Under the pieces are notes generated by a model, which saw only the letters and a program-made list of their open reading frames with translations, was not told where the DNA came from and did not search any database. The translations under genes and the position numbers were made by a program. From Pseudaquidulcibacter saccharophilus (GTDB taxonomy: Bacteria; Pseudomonadota; Alphaproteobacteria; Caulobacterales; Aquidulcibacteraceae), in NCBI RefSeq assembly GCF_019455445.1, contig NZ_JAHWUS010000001.1:434001-498000 (forward strand): a stretch of DNA of 64,000 nt, written 5' to 3'. Of this stretch, positions 17,886-26,795 are shown piece after piece; position 1 is the stretch's first letter, and each line of letters opens with the position of its first letter.

Positions 17886-18326
17886 ATGTTTGGTATGAAT
17901 ATGCAGAATACAGAATTCGAAAAATTATTGCCCCAAGATGATTTCATGCCGGCTTGTCCGACTGATAAATTTGTTGCGGGTTTTCTTGCGCAAATGGACA
18001 AGGATTTGCCCGTGCAAAACGCACGCGTGGCAAATGATAATTTTGGTTTTTGGACGCGCATTGGTGCGGTTGCCGCACTGGTTTTGGTTGTCTCTGGGCT
18101 TGTGTTTGTAAATTCAGATATGTCTGGTTTGATTTTTAATAATAAATCGCAAAGCAAAATTATTGCGCAAATTGATACACCACAGCCGCCAGAACAAATG
18201 GCGATGTATGATGTTTATTATAGCCAAAATATTAGTGGGCAAGACGCCTTCGCAAGCCAGCTTATTGGCTATGAAGATATTTCAACCGTGGTTCCGGTTG
18301 CCGACGCCCCGCAAAAACAACCATAG
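17886..18326 (+). CDS. Putative single-pass anti-sigma factor
   Basis: A 146-residue protein with a cytoplasmic N-terminal part of about 58 residues, one transmembrane helix (IGAVAALVLVVSGLVFV, about 60-76) and a periplasmic tail ending in Pro/Gln. It immediately follows the ECF sigma gene, and that arrangement plus topology suggests a membrane anti-sigma factor. The zinc-binding HxxxCxxC motif of many anti-sigmas is absent, and I cannot assign a named family. In-frame ATGs at 17886, 17895 and 17901 are all possible starts; none has a strong SD. Confidence 0.7.
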   Translation: MFGMNMQNTEFEKLLPQDDFMPACPTDKFVAGFLAQMDKDLPVQNARVANDNFGFWTRIGAVAALVLVVSGLVFVNSDMSGLIFNNKSQSKIIAQIDTPQPPEQMAMYDVYYSQNISGQDAFASQLIGYEDISTVVPVADAPQKQP

Positions 18327-18352
18327 AATATTCTGGGATTGTTTATTGCAAC

Positions 18353-18385
18353 AAAAAACCCCGTGATAAATCACGGGGCTTTTTT
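18353..18385. terminator. Bidirectional terminator between anti-sigma gene and HerA-like ATPase gene
   Basis: CCCCGTGAT (18359-18367) pairs with ATCACGGGG (18370-18378), preceded by six As and followed by six Ts. It lies between two converging genes and can serve both. Confidence 0.92.
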
Positions 18386-18399
18386 ATTGTTATAATTTA

Positions 18400-19929
18400 T
18401 TAGCGTTTCAAGCTGCCTAAAATACCGCGTACTAAAGAACGGGTAAGTGAAGAGCTGGCTTGGCGAACCATGGTTTTTGCTGCCGCTTCAACCAGTGAAT
18501 CGCCACGACGCTTACGTGTGCCGCCGCCAAGAATGTCTGATAAAAAGCCGCCAATGCCGCCTTCTTCTTGTTCTTGTGGTTGGGCTTTCGCAGTTTTCTG
18601 TGCCTGCGCTTGCGCCTGTACTTGGGCTTCTGATGCCTGAAGTTCGGCTTCTTTTTTGCTTAGGATTTCAAAAGCAGATTCACGATCTTGCAACGTATTA
18701 TATTTTGTACCAATTGGGCTTGCCGCAATTACACGCGCCCGTTCATCAGGGTTCGCAGGGCCAACACGTGACATTGGTGGACGAATGAAGGTTCGTTCAA
18801 CCACGGTTGGAACCCCTTTTTCATCCAATGTTGAAACCAATGCTTCGCCAACGCCCAATTCGGTGATGGCTTGTTCGGTGCTAAAATTAGGGTTGGGGCG
18901 GAAAGATTCGGCGGCGGTTTTAACTGCCTTCATTTCCGATGGCGTGTAGGCACGCAATGCGTGTTGCAGACGATTACCCAATTGGGCAAGCACCGTTTCG
19001 GGAATATCCTGCGGGTTTTGGGTAACAAAATAAATGCCCACACCTTTAGAACGGATAAGGCGGACAACTTGTTCAATGGTGGTCAAAAGTGCTTTGGGTG
19101 CATCACGGAATAAAAGGTGCGCTTCGTCAAAGAAGAATACAAGTTTTGGTTTTTCAGGGTCACCAACTTCTGGCAACATTTCAAAAAGCTCGCTCATCAT
19201 CCACAGAAGGAATGTTGAATATAATGCTGGTGACGCCATTAATTTCGAACCATCCAAAATATTGATAATGCCGCGGCCCGATAAATCGGTGCGGAAGAAA
19301 TCATTTAAATCTAATGCGGGTTCGCCAAAAAATGTGTCTGCGCCAGCTGTTTCAAGTTCAAGCACCTTACGCTGCAGAACGGCAATCGCCTGTTTGGTTA
19401 CAAGGCCATATTTTTGTGAAACAGTGTCGGCATTATCGGCCATATAATCAAAAACTGCTTTTAAATCTTTAAGGTCGAGAAGAAGTAAGCCTTCGTCATC
19501 CGCCATTTTAAAGGCAATGGTCAATGCACCTGATTGTGCATCTGAAACATCCATTAGGCGTGCCAAAAGGGTTGGTCCCATTTCCGAAACTGTGGTGCGG
19601 ATTGGATGCCCACTTTTGCCATACAAATCCCAGAAAACAACTGGATTTGCTTCGCCGTGGTAATCAGCAAGTCCAAGCATTTCTGCACGTTTTTTAAAAG
19701 GGTCAGACGGTTCCCATGTTTGTGAAGCACCAGATAAATCACCCTTTACATCGGCGGCAAATACTGGAACCCCCGCGCGGGCAAATCCTTCAGCAAGCAC
19801 CTGCAAGGTTACGGTTTTACCGGTTCCGGTTGCACCCGCCACAAGACCGTGACGGTTTGCGCGTTTAAGACTAAGATTGATTAATTGAACCGGATCTGCG
19901 GTTCCGCCGACAAGGATTGAATCTGCCAT
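18400..19929 (-). CDS. HerA-like ATPase/helicase (DUF853, YjgR family)
   Basis: P-loop ATPase of the HerA/FtsK superfamily. Walker A GATGTGKT lies about 30 residues after the chosen start, within RANRHGLVAGATGTGKTVTL; Walker B-like LVFFFDEAHLLF lies near residue 270, followed by an RLIRSKGVGIYFVTQNP segment. The C-terminal 80 residues are Gln/Ala-rich (a run of QAQAQAQ) and then Gly-rich and basic. The start MADSILVGG is chosen because family members begin shortly before the RANRHGL motif; an upstream in-frame ATG would add 15 residues. Function is not established; a DNA-translocase role is inferred from the fold. Confidence 0.88.
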   Translation of the reverse strand: MADSILVGGTADPVQLINLSLKRANRHGLVAGATGTGKTVTLQVLAEGFARAGVPVFAADVKGDLSGASQTWEPSDPFKKRAEMLGLADYHGEANPVVFWDLYGKSGHPIRTTVSEMGPTLLARLMDVSDAQSGALTIAFKMADDEGLLLLDLKDLKAVFDYMADNADTVSQKYGLVTKQAIAVLQRKVLELETAGADTFFGEPALDLNDFFRTDLSGRGIINILDGSKLMASPALYSTFLLWMMSELFEMLPEVGDPEKPKLVFFFDEAHLLFRDAPKALLTTIEQVVRLIRSKGVGIYFVTQNPQDIPETVLAQLGNRLQHALRAYTPSEMKAVKTAAESFRPNPNFSTEQAITELGVGEALVSTLDEKGVPTVVERTFIRPPMSRVGPANPDERARVIAASPIGTKYNTLQDRESAFEILSKKEAELQASEAQVQAQAQAQKTAKAQPQEQEEGGIGGFLSDILGGGTRKRRGDSLVEAAAKTMVRQASSSLTRSLVRGILGSLKR

Positions 19930-20019
19930 AATACCCCACATTGAAAACAAGGCGTTCGTTTGAACAAAGAACAAAGGTTAATTACAGTATTATTTTAGAT
20001 TTGCCAATTCCTGCAAAAC

Positions 20020-20757
20020 TTAAAGTGAAGCAATCTTATCACTTAATTTATTGGCATACATTGCTTTATCTGCACTTGTGATTGCTTGAACAATATTTTC
20101 ATCTTGTTTTACAGTGTGAACACCAATTGTGCATTTAACGCCAATTAGGTTATTTTTATATGGAATGGCGATGTTTTTGATTACTTCGTTAAACTGTTCG
20201 GCTTTGTGGGTTGCTTCTTCTTTATTGGCCTTTACCAAAAGCGCCATAAATTCATCACCACCAACACGGCCAACCACATCTGATTGCCGCAAATTTTCAC
20301 TAAGTTTTTTTGCAAATTCTTTGATAACAATATCACCGGCCGCATGCCCATAAGTATCATTAATTTGTTTAAAGCCATTAAGGTCAAAGAATAATAATGT
20401 GCATTCGACATTCATGCGGCGGGCAAATGAAATAGCACGGGTTATTTCACGCTCAAAACCACGGCGGTTTAATATGCCGGTTAATGGGTCAGTATCAGCA
20501 AGGGCAAGTGCGTCCCTAAGCTCTGCCTTAAGGCGAGTTCGCTCATTCTTAAGGGTGACAATTTCTTTATGCATTGCCGAAAGCGCTTGCCGCACAAGTG
20601 GTGTCATTTCCGATTGTGGCACGCCATAAATATTCAAAGGGTCGCCATCTTTGATTATTTCCATGCGCGGTGCGTTTACAAAATCATCAATAATCCTTAA
20701 CCGCACGTCTTTGTGCGGCATTTGGTTTGTCGATTTTGTGTTGCTTTTAGAGGTCAT
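20020..20757 (-). CDS. Diguanylate cyclase (GGDEF domain)
   Basis: Makes cyclic di-GMP from two GTP. The GGDEF domain (about residues 85-245) begins with DPLTGILNRRGFE and contains an intact active site RVGGDEFMAL; the inhibitory I-site RQSD sits five residues before GGDEF, so product inhibition is expected. The first 80 residues include a predicted coiled-coil signalling helix (MHKEIVTLKNERTRLKAEL) and no transmembrane segment, so the protein is cytosolic. Start at 20757 (MTSKSN) is more likely than the ATG six codons upstream, but the SD is weak for both. Nearby Tad pilus and chemotaxis genes are plausible targets of c-di-GMP control. Confidence 0.92.
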   Translation of the reverse strand: MTSKSNTKSTNQMPHKDVRLRIIDDFVNAPRMEIIKDGDPLNIYGVPQSEMTPLVRQALSAMHKEIVTLKNERTRLKAELRDALALADTDPLTGILNRRGFEREITRAISFARRMNVECTLLFFDLNGFKQINDTYGHAAGDIVIKEFAKKLSENLRQSDVVGRVGGDEFMALLVKANKEEATHKAEQFNEVIKNIAIPYKNNLIGVKCTIGVHTVKQDENIVQAITSADKAMYANKLSDKIASL

Positions 20758-20775
20758 ATTATTTTTTAACACCAC

Positions 20776-20920
20776 TTTTGTGAAAATTGAATGAATTTTG
20801 TTAGTACGGGGTTAATATTTATTATAAAGCGCATTAAAGTGCGATTTTGTTAAAATTATGATGCTTTTTACGCCTTTTGGCGACTTATAATTTTGCCAAA
20901 CATCGGGTAATAAGCAATTT
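20776..20920 (+). promoter_or_regulatory. Divergent intergenic region before purE
   Basis: This gap holds a TATAAT at 20886-20891, a likely -10 element for purEK with only a weak -35 (TGCTTT at 20862-20867, 18-base spacing). Two small hairpins, one with CGCC/GGCG around 20871-20882 and one GCGCA/TGCG near 20829-20843, lie just upstream. No riboswitch was recognised. Confidence 0.4.
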
Positions 20921-20932
20921 TTGGGGATTTTA

Positions 20933-21415
20933 ATGCAAAAACCTTTGGTGGGAATCATAATGGGGTCACAGTCTGACTGGGAAACCATGAAAGAAGCGGC
21001 GGATATTTTAGAGGCTTTAAACGTGCCGCACGAGGTAAAGATTGTCTCTGCGCATCGTACGCCAGAAAGAATGTTTAACTATGCCAAAGCCGCCAAGGAT
21101 AACGGCCTTAAAATCATTATTGCTGGTGCGGGTGGCGCGGCACACCTTCCAGGAATGGTGGCAAGTTTGACCACGCTTCCGGTTTTGGGTGTCCCTGTGC
21201 AGTCAAAAGCGCTGTCAGGGCAAGATTCACTTTTATCAATTGTGCAAATGCCAAAAGGTATTCCGGTTGGCACATTGGCGATTGGTTCGGCGGGTGCGGC
21301 AAATGCCGGCATTTTGGCGGCACAAATTCTTGCGGCATTTGATGATGAATTGGGCGCGCGGGTTGCAACTTTCCGCCAAGCACAAACAGATGCAGTTAAG
21401 GATGCACCGGTATAA
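20933..21415 (+). CDS. purE: N5-carboxyaminoimidazole ribonucleotide mutase
   Basis: Converts N5-CAIR to CAIR in purine synthesis. The substrate-binding motifs GSQSDW (about residues 11-16) and SAHRTP (about 42-47), and the Gly-rich [11 protein letters not shown] segment, are typical of class I PurE. The ATG at 20933 has GGGGA five bases upstream and is preferred to an upstream TTG at 20921. purK starts three bases after its stop, so the two form the usual PurE/PurK pair. Confidence 0.96.
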   Translation: MQKPLVGIIMGSQSDWETMKEAADILEALNVPHEVKIVSAHRTPERMFNYAKAAKDNGLKIIIAGAGGAAHLPGMVASLTTLPVLGVPVQSKALSGQDSLLSIVQMPKGIPVGTLAIGSAGAANAGILAAQILAAFDDELGARVATFRQAQTDAVKDAPV

Positions 21416-21418
21416 GTT

Positions 21419-22483
21419 ATGACTTTAGATACCAATAAAACAATCGGCATTATTGGCGGCGGGCAACTTGCCCGAATGTTAAGTTTTGCTGCTTTTCAAT
21501 TTGGCTATCGCATTGCGATTTTTGAACCTGAAAAAAATTGCCCTGCGTCACAAGTAACTGACCAACATTTTTGTGCGTCTTATAAAGATGAAAAAGCCCT
21601 CGAAGAATTTGCAAAGTCTTGCGATATTGTAACTTTTGAGTTTGAAAATATTCCGGTTGATGCCGTAAAAACCATTGAAAAACATGTGAAAATATATCCT
21701 AATCCTGATGCATTGGGACATACCCAAGATAGACTATCAGAAAAGGAATTTGTTCGCTCTTTGGGGCTGCCTTGCGCACCATTTTATGAAATCAATTCAT
21801 TAGATGACCTAGAGGCGGCAATAAAAACCAATGGTTTGCCTGCAATTTTAAAAACCCGTCGTTTTGGTTACGATGGCAAGGGGCAGTTTGTAATTAAAAA
21901 TGCCGATGAAGCAGCGCAGGCATGGAATGAACTGGGGCAAAACCCGTGTGTTCTAGAAGGCTTCGTTGATTTTTCATTTGAAACCTCGATGATTTTGACA
22001 CGTGGTCAGGATGGCGAAATTTTATATTTCCCTAATTCGCAAAATATCCACAAAGACGGAATTTTACGTAAATCAATGGTTCCAAGCCCACTTAATTTTG
22101 ATCAGATTGAAGAATGCAAACACATCGGGCGCACCATTGCCGAGGCGTTGAAATATGTGGGCACTTTAACTGTTGAAATTTTTGTTGGCAAGCACGGGCT
22201 TGTGGTCAATGAAATTGCGCCGCGTGTTCATAATTCTGGCCACTGGACGATTGAGGGGTGCAAAACCTCACAATTTGAGGCGCACATCCGCGCAATTTGC
22301 GGTCTGCCGCTTGGCTCAAGTTCATTGATGGCGCGTGGTGTAGAGATGGAGAACCTTTTGGGTGACGAAATCCTTCATGCCTTTAAACTTGCGGCAGATG
22401 GCAATGTATTTGTTCATATCTATGGCAAAAAAGATATCAAGCCAGGTCGTAAAATGGGCCATTTCACAAGGCTATTTGGGTAA
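21419..22483 (+). CDS. purK: N5-carboxyaminoimidazole ribonucleotide synthase
   Basis: ATP-grasp enzyme that carboxylates AIR to N5-CAIR, handing product to PurE. An N-terminal Rossmann-like pre-ATP-grasp domain (GIIGGGQLARML) is followed by the ATP-grasp core with LKTRRFGYDGKGQ and a late VNEIAPRVHNSGHWTIE motif that holds metal and nucleotide. Length (354) is standard. It starts 3 bases after purE and is co-transcribed with it. Confidence 0.96.
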   Translation: MTLDTNKTIGIIGGGQLARMLSFAAFQFGYRIAIFEPEKNCPASQVTDQHFCASYKDEKALEEFAKSCDIVTFEFENIPVDAVKTIEKHVKIYPNPDALGHTQDRLSEKEFVRSLGLPCAPFYEINSLDDLEAAIKTNGLPAILKTRRFGYDGKGQFVIKNADEAAQAWNELGQNPCVLEGFVDFSFETSMILTRGQDGEILYFPNSQNIHKDGILRKSMVPSPLNFDQIEECKHIGRTIAEALKYVGTLTVEIFVGKHGLVVNEIAPRVHNSGHWTIEGCKTSQFEAHIRAICGLPLGSSSLMARGVEMENLLGDEILHAFKLAADGNVFVHIYGKKDIKPGRKMGHFTRLFG

Positions 22484-22541
22484 CTTCTTTAAAACCCCAT
22501 GCGCGAGTGCCAAAGGTGAAAGGGTTGTGCTTTAAGCTTGT

Positions 22542-23189
22542 TTAATGCAACACCACGCCAACTAAAATCGCAACATAATGCACAATTGCGGCGGCAACCA
22601 CATGCCCGTGCCAAATTGCGCGGCGATATTTTAGGGTTTTAGAAACATAAAATATTGTTCCAACTGAATATAACAACCCACCAACGCCAAGTAAAATTGT
22701 CGCCGCAAGTGGCATATTGCTCATCATTGGTTTAAGTGCGATTAGCGCAGCCCAACCAAGAGCAAGGTAAAAAATAACCCAAATTATTTTACCCAATCCG
22801 GGTAAAAATAATTTTCCCGCCATGCCCAATATTGCAAGTGTCCAGACAACACTGGTCATTATAATTGCCCAATTCCCATGTAAAACTTGGGTGGTGAATG
22901 GTGTATATGATGCGGCAATCATCAAAAAGATGCCAGCGTGATCAAGGCGTCTTAAAAATGGTTGGAAATCAGGTTTGGCAAAATTATATGCCAGTGAAAA
23001 AGACAACATCGCCACAAGACCAAAGGCATAAACCGACGCGGCGGCAATTTTTCCGCCTAAACCATTTGAAATGGCAAGACCCAACAAGAGGCCACCACCA
23101 AACAAAGCAAAAACAATGCCTACAAGGTGGATGATAAAATCGGCGCGGCGCGCCCAAAAAGTTGGGTAATGTGGCAGGTTAAATGTCAT
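22542..23189 (-). CDS. Hemolysin III / TrhA family membrane protein
   Basis: A 215-residue seven-helix membrane protein of the PAQR/hemolysin III family. Visible family motifs are ADFIIHLVGIVFALFG near the start, RRLDHAGIFLMIAASYTPF (about residues 80-98) with the conserved DHAxIFxxIAxxYTP pattern, and a final helix with WHGHVVAAAIVHYVAILV containing metal-ligand-like His residues. Despite the name, such bacterial proteins are not proven hemolysins and have been linked to membrane energetics and fatty-acid homeostasis. It is a monocistronic minus-strand gene between purK and cheZ. Confidence 0.88.
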   Translation of the reverse strand: MTFNLPHYPTFWARRADFIIHLVGIVFALFGGGLLLGLAISNGLGGKIAAASVYAFGLVAMLSFSLAYNFAKPDFQPFLRRLDHAGIFLMIAASYTPFTTQVLHGNWAIIMTSVVWTLAILGMAGKLFLPGLGKIIWVIFYLALGWAALIALKPMMSNMPLAATILLGVGGLLYSVGTIFYVSKTLKYRRAIWHGHVVAAAIVHYVAILVGVVLH

Positions 23190-23261
23190 GACTTTATAAT
23201 AATAACAATGTTGACTATATTATGACAAGTCAAATAATTTTGCGGTTGGTGACAATGCAAA

Positions 23262-23299
23262 TAAAAAGCCGACCAATGTCATCAATGGCCGGCTTTTTT
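23262..23299 (-). terminator. Terminator after cheZ
   Basis: GCCGACCAATG (23268-23278) faces CAATGGCCGGC (23283-23293) with a 4-base loop. Read on the minus strand it has only one mismatch and a G-U pair, then a U-run; on the plus strand an A-C clash appears, so it mainly serves cheZ. Confidence 0.85.
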
Positions 23300-23316
23300 A
23301 TAAATTTTAGGCTAGA

Positions 23317-24000
23317 TTAATCGAACAAAGCGTCCAAATCATCTTGTGACATCGCAGCACCCGCATCTTCACCGCCAAACATCGCATCAATATCGTCCTG
23401 TTTATTTTCAGGGCCATTCAATGCTGGACCGTTTAGCAATAGGTCTTTTTTGCGTTGCTCTTCTGGTGAAAGTTGCACTTCGGCATCTTCAACACCCATA
23501 ACTTTGGCAAAGCGATCGATACGGTTTTCTATATGACGAAGTGTATCGACAACTTTTTTAACGCGTTGACCCGTAATGTCTTGGAATGAGCAAGCCTCAA
23601 AAATTTCAAGCATTTTATCGCAAACAAACGCCTGATATGCGTGCGCATCAGAAGTGTCAGCCGACATAACAGATTCAGCAGCTTCCATAATGCGGTGTGT
23701 TGCTTCGGCAGTGTTGGCAACAATTGCATCAAGCTCCGCACCTGCTGTTGGAATGCCATCGTTTTTGATGTCATTAGGACGCAAAGCCGAAATTTCAGCC
23801 CGTGTTCTTTGAATATATGCAGATAAATAGCGTAACTCGCCATAAAGACTGTTATCCATTGAACCAAAGAATGCCATCATGGCATCACTCATTTGGCTTG
23901 CGAGGGTTAAAACCTCACCAAGTCTTGGGTCTTTAAGGTCCGCATCTTTTAATCTGCTTAGTGCGTCTTTAACTCGTAGAACGACTTCAGGTGCCGCCAT
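23317..24000 (-). CDS. cheZ: Chemotaxis protein CheZ (alphaproteobacterial type)
   Basis: Phosphatase of CheY-P. The helical body contains the signature FEACSFQDITGQRVKKVVDTL (residues about 140-160), where the D and Q of QDITGQR are the catalytic region of CheZ. The extreme C-terminus, SQDDLDALFD, matches the short amphipathic CheY-binding peptide seen at CheZ ends, and a similar DDIDAMFG lies about 18 residues before it. Helices upstream have long heptad-like repeats, as expected for the four-helix bundle. It lies 18 bases downstream of cheY in the same direction, forming a cheY-cheZ operon. Confidence 0.88.
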   Translation of the reverse strand: MAAPEVVLRVKDALSRLKDADLKDPRLGEVLTLASQMSDAMMAFFGSMDNSLYGELRYLSAYIQRTRAEISALRPNDIKNDGIPTAGAELDAIVANTAEATHRIMEAAESVMSADTSDAHAYQAFVCDKMLEIFEACSFQDITGQRVKKVVDTLRHIENRIDRFAKVMGVEDAEVQLSPEEQRKKDLLLNGPALNGPENKQDDIDAMFGGEDAGAAMSQDDLDALFD

Positions 24001-24018
24001 ATTAATCCCCTATGTATG

Positions 24019-24405
24019 CTAGAAATCGCCCAAAACCGAGGCGATTTTTGCCTTCAAAGTTTGTGCGTTAAAAGGCTTAACGATGTAATTGTTTACACCA
24101 GCCTTTTTTGCCGCGATAACGTTTTCGGTTTTCGATTCCGCAGTTACCATGATGAAAGGCGTAGGTTTAAGCGCTTCATCCGCGCGAACTTCGCGTAACA
24201 ATTCATAGCCAGTCATTGGTTCCATATTCCAATCGGAAATAACCAAGCCATATTTTTGCTTCTTCAATTTTTCCAATGCTTCGCGCCCATCCGAAGCTTC
24301 GTCAACATTTTCAAAGCCAAGTTGCTTTAAAAGGTTACGAATGATACGGATCATTGTTTGATAATCATCAACAACAAGAACTGGCGCATTCATATCTACT
24401 GCCAT
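24019..24405 (-). CDS. cheY: Chemotaxis response regulator CheY
   Basis: Stand-alone receiver, 128 residues from MAVDMN. D13/D14, phospho-acceptor D58 (ISDWNMEPMTG), T88 (MVTAESK) and K110 (VKPF) are all present, and DWNM with the following MTGYELL strongly resembles chemotaxis CheY. It signals to the flagellar switch and is reset by the CheZ encoded downstream. The start at 24405 is set by GGGAG 7 bases upstream; the longer frame to 24447 lacks support. Confidence 0.92.
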   Translation of the reverse strand: MAVDMNAPVLVVDDYQTMIRIIRNLLKQLGFENVDEASDGREALEKLKKQKYGLVISDWNMEPMTGYELLREVRADEALKPTPFIMVTAESKTENVIAAKKAGVNNYIVKPFNAQTLKAKIASVLGDF

Positions 24406-24518
24406 TATAAACTCCCACAAAATGCAGATTTTTCCGCAAATACCCACTTTGGCAGATGCTATTTAAACAGAAGGACGCTAAAGAAAGGTTACTAAAACTG
24501 AAAAAGAAGGATTTTTTT

Positions 24519-24947
24519 ATGCCAAATCAATTAGGTGGTTATACTTTCGGTGAATTAGAGCTGGGTCAAGTATTTGATTTTTCTAAAGTTATTTCAAAAG
24601 AAGACGTAAAAAAATTTGCAGAAGCAAGTGGTGATAATAACCCGATTCACCTTGATGAAGCCTATGCAGCGACCACACAATTTAAGAATTGCATCGTTCA
24701 TGGCGTCTTAACTGCTGGTTTGGTGTCTGCTGCAATTGGCATGCACATGCCGGGACCTGGGTCAATTTATGTGGGCCAAAATCTTCAATTTCGCCGCCCT
24801 GTAAAAGTTGGCGCAAAGGTTGATGTGCATCTTGAAATCAAGGAATTAAATCCCGATAAGAAATTTGTTACAATTGCCACAACTGCATCAGTTGATGGTA
24901 AAACAGTTTTAACCGGCGAAGCCTTGGTTATGGTTCCTGCTGAATAA
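24519..24947 (+). CDS. MaoC-like (R)-specific enoyl-CoA hydratase
   Basis: Hot-dog fold hydratase. The catalytic Asp and His are seen in FAEASGDNNPIHLDEAYA (D about residue 37, H about 42), the classic MaoC/PhaJ hydratase-2 motif. The product is (R)-3-hydroxyacyl-CoA, which can feed polyhydroxyalkanoate synthesis; a PHB depolymerase gene is encoded about 17 kb away, supporting an active PHA cycle. The ATG at 24519 follows AGAAGGA by 7 bases, so the longer frame from 24456 is rejected. Substrate range cannot be told from sequence. Confidence 0.88.
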   Translation: MPNQLGGYTFGELELGQVFDFSKVISKEDVKKFAEASGDNNPIHLDEAYAATTQFKNCIVHGVLTAGLVSAAIGMHMPGPGSIYVGQNLQFRRPVKVGAKVDVHLEIKELNPDKKFVTIATTASVDGKTVLTGEALVMVPAE

Positions 24948-24964
24948 TCACAACGGATTAGGAA

Positions 24965-25888
24965 ATGAAAGTTTTTTCAGGTTTTGAACGAGTTCCCGAC
25001 GAATTCAAAGGTGCAACTATTGCAATGGGTGCGTTTGATGGTTTGCACCTAGGGCACAAGTCGCTTTTAGAAATTGCAAAAAAAGCATGCCCCGATGAAC
25101 CACTTGGGCTTTTATTGTTTGAACCGCCGCCGAAATTGTTTTTTTCTAAGAATACGCATGGCTCTCGTCTGGCAACTGGGCGTATTACAGAAATCTTGGC
25201 AGAAAAAATTGGGGTTGATATTATTTTTTCCCTCAATTTTGATGAGCAATTTGCGGCATTAAGTGCGCTTGAGTTTATTAACAAGGTGGTTATTAACGGC
25301 TGTTCACCAAAACATATCGTTGTTGGGCATGATTTCCGCTTTGGTAAAGGGCGTACTGGTGACGCAAAATTACTTTCTGAAGAATGCGCTAAACATTCAA
25401 TAAAAGTGACAATTCTTGAACCAATTAACGATGATACCGGCCTTAGAATTTCATCGACACGTATTAAAGAAGCATTACAACAAGGAAAAATGGATCTTGC
25501 CAATCAGCTTTTGGGGCATCCATGGACTATTGAGGGTGTGGTTGAACACGGGCAAAAGCTTGGCCGCGTTTTGGGTTTTCCCACTGCAAATATAAAACTA
25601 TACCAACAGATAGAGCCTTTGTTTGGTATATATGCGGTAAAGGTTGATATTGGGGATCGTGTAATGCGTTCGGGTGTTGCCAATTTTGGGCGCACACCAA
25701 CAACCGGTGTTCGTGACCCATTATTTGAAACTTTCATCCTTGATTTTGATGGCGATTTATATGGGCGAAACATTATTATTGAGCTTCACAAGTTTTTACG
25801 CCCCGAAGAGAAATATAATAGTCTTGATGAACTGAAGGCACAGATTGCAATCGATGTTCAACATGCAAGAGACTATTTCGCCAATTAA
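24965..25888 (+). CDS. ribF: Bifunctional riboflavin kinase/FAD synthetase
   Basis: Makes FMN from riboflavin and FAD from FMN. The N-terminal adenylyltransferase domain has GAFDGLHLGHKSLL (about residues 23-36) and later RISSTRIKEALQQG; the C-terminal flavokinase domain begins near residue 185 with GRVLGFPTANI and contains GVANFGRTPT (about 240-249). Length (307) is standard. It follows the MaoC-like gene by 17 bases, and its stop is 5 bases before the EamA transporter start. Confidence 0.96.
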   Translation: MKVFSGFERVPDEFKGATIAMGAFDGLHLGHKSLLEIAKKACPDEPLGLLLFEPPPKLFFSKNTHGSRLATGRITEILAEKIGVDIIFSLNFDEQFAALSALEFINKVVINGCSPKHIVVGHDFRFGKGRTGDAKLLSEECAKHSIKVTILEPINDDTGLRISSTRIKEALQQGKMDLANQLLGHPWTIEGVVEHGQKLGRVLGFPTANIKLYQQIEPLFGIYAVKVDIGDRVMRSGVANFGRTPTTGVRDPLFETFILDFDGDLYGRNIIIELHKFLRPEEKYNSLDELKAQIAIDVQHARDYFAN

Positions 25889-25892
25889 GACA

Positions 25893-26786
25893 ATGAAAAT
25901 AGCCGATATTTTAAAACTGATATTATTGGTGGTTTTGTGGGCCTCTGCTTATGGGTTAAACAATATCGCCCTGCAAACCATATCGCCAATGGCGAATGTG
26001 TTTTTGCGCCTTGCTGCTGGTTCGGCGTTTTTAGGCGTTATTTTATTCTTTAAAGGTGAAAAAATGCCACGCTTTAGTAATTATAAGGCGTGGATTATGA
26101 TTTCCGGCGTTGGCATTATTGGCTCATTATTGCCATTCTTTTTGATTGCGCAGGCGCAAACCAAAGTTCCATCTGCACTAGCAAGTATTTATCTTGCCGC
26201 AATGCCGCTTGCGGCGGCGATATTGTCATATTTTCTGGTGCGTGATGAAGATTTGGGGCCAAAGAAAATAATCGGCGTAATATTAGGTGTGGTTGGTGTT
26301 ATAATTTTATCTGCACCGGATTTAGGTAATCTTGCGTCGCAAAAAGCACCATTGGGCGCGCAGTTGCAATTATTGGGTGCTGCCTTTTGCTATGGCTCGG
26401 CGGTGGTGATGATACGTATGGGCGGTGGTGGTACAAGCCCGCTGGTGACTTCTTTTGGATTTATTTTTATTTCTGCTCTAGTTGCTTTGCCGTTTGCATT
26501 TACTGATATTGTGCAAAATGCCCATCAATATTCAGCGGCATCAATAATTGCCGCGATATTAATTGGCATTGGGCCAACCGCACTTGCAGGCATATTATAT
26601 GTCGAAGCAGTACATCGGGTTGGCCCGTTAATGGTTGCGAACTTTTCAAACCTTGTGCCGATTGTGGCATTGTTTATTGGTTATATTTTCTTTGCAGAAC
26701 GTATTCCAGCGACCGCAATTGTCGCGCTTGTGGTGATTTTGTTGGGCGTAAGTTTATTACAAAGCAAAAGCAAAGATTCCGCCTAG
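25893..26786 (+). CDS. EamA/DMT-family transporter
   Basis: About ten hydrophobic helices arranged as two EamA repeats (roughly residues 5-135 and 145-290), the hallmark of drug/metabolite transporters. The first repeat has VVLWASAYGLNNIALQTISPM and the second contains VTSFGFIFISALVALPFAF. The substrate is unknown; family members export amino acids, nucleobases or other metabolites. The start ATG at 25893 is 4 bases after the ribF stop; in-frame ATGs inside ribF are less likely. The gene ends close to a converging ArsC-like gene. Confidence 0.85.
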   Translation: MKIADILKLILLVVLWASAYGLNNIALQTISPMANVFLRLAAGSAFLGVILFFKGEKMPRFSNYKAWIMISGVGIIGSLLPFFLIAQAQTKVPSALASIYLAAMPLAAAILSYFLVRDEDLGPKKIIGVILGVVGVIILSAPDLGNLASQKAPLGAQLQLLGAAFCYGSAVVMIRMGGGGTSPLVTSFGFIFISALVALPFAFTDIVQNAHQYSAASIIAAILIGIGPTALAGILYVEAVHRVGPLMVANFSNLVPIVALFIGYIFFAERIPATAIVALVVILLGVSLLQSKSKDSA

Positions 26787-26795
26787 GTTTTAACG

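Noticed and set aside
24958-25503. A 181-codon minus-strand ORF
   Set aside because: Antisense to ribF, whose motifs are intact; Ser/Pro-rich shadow composition.
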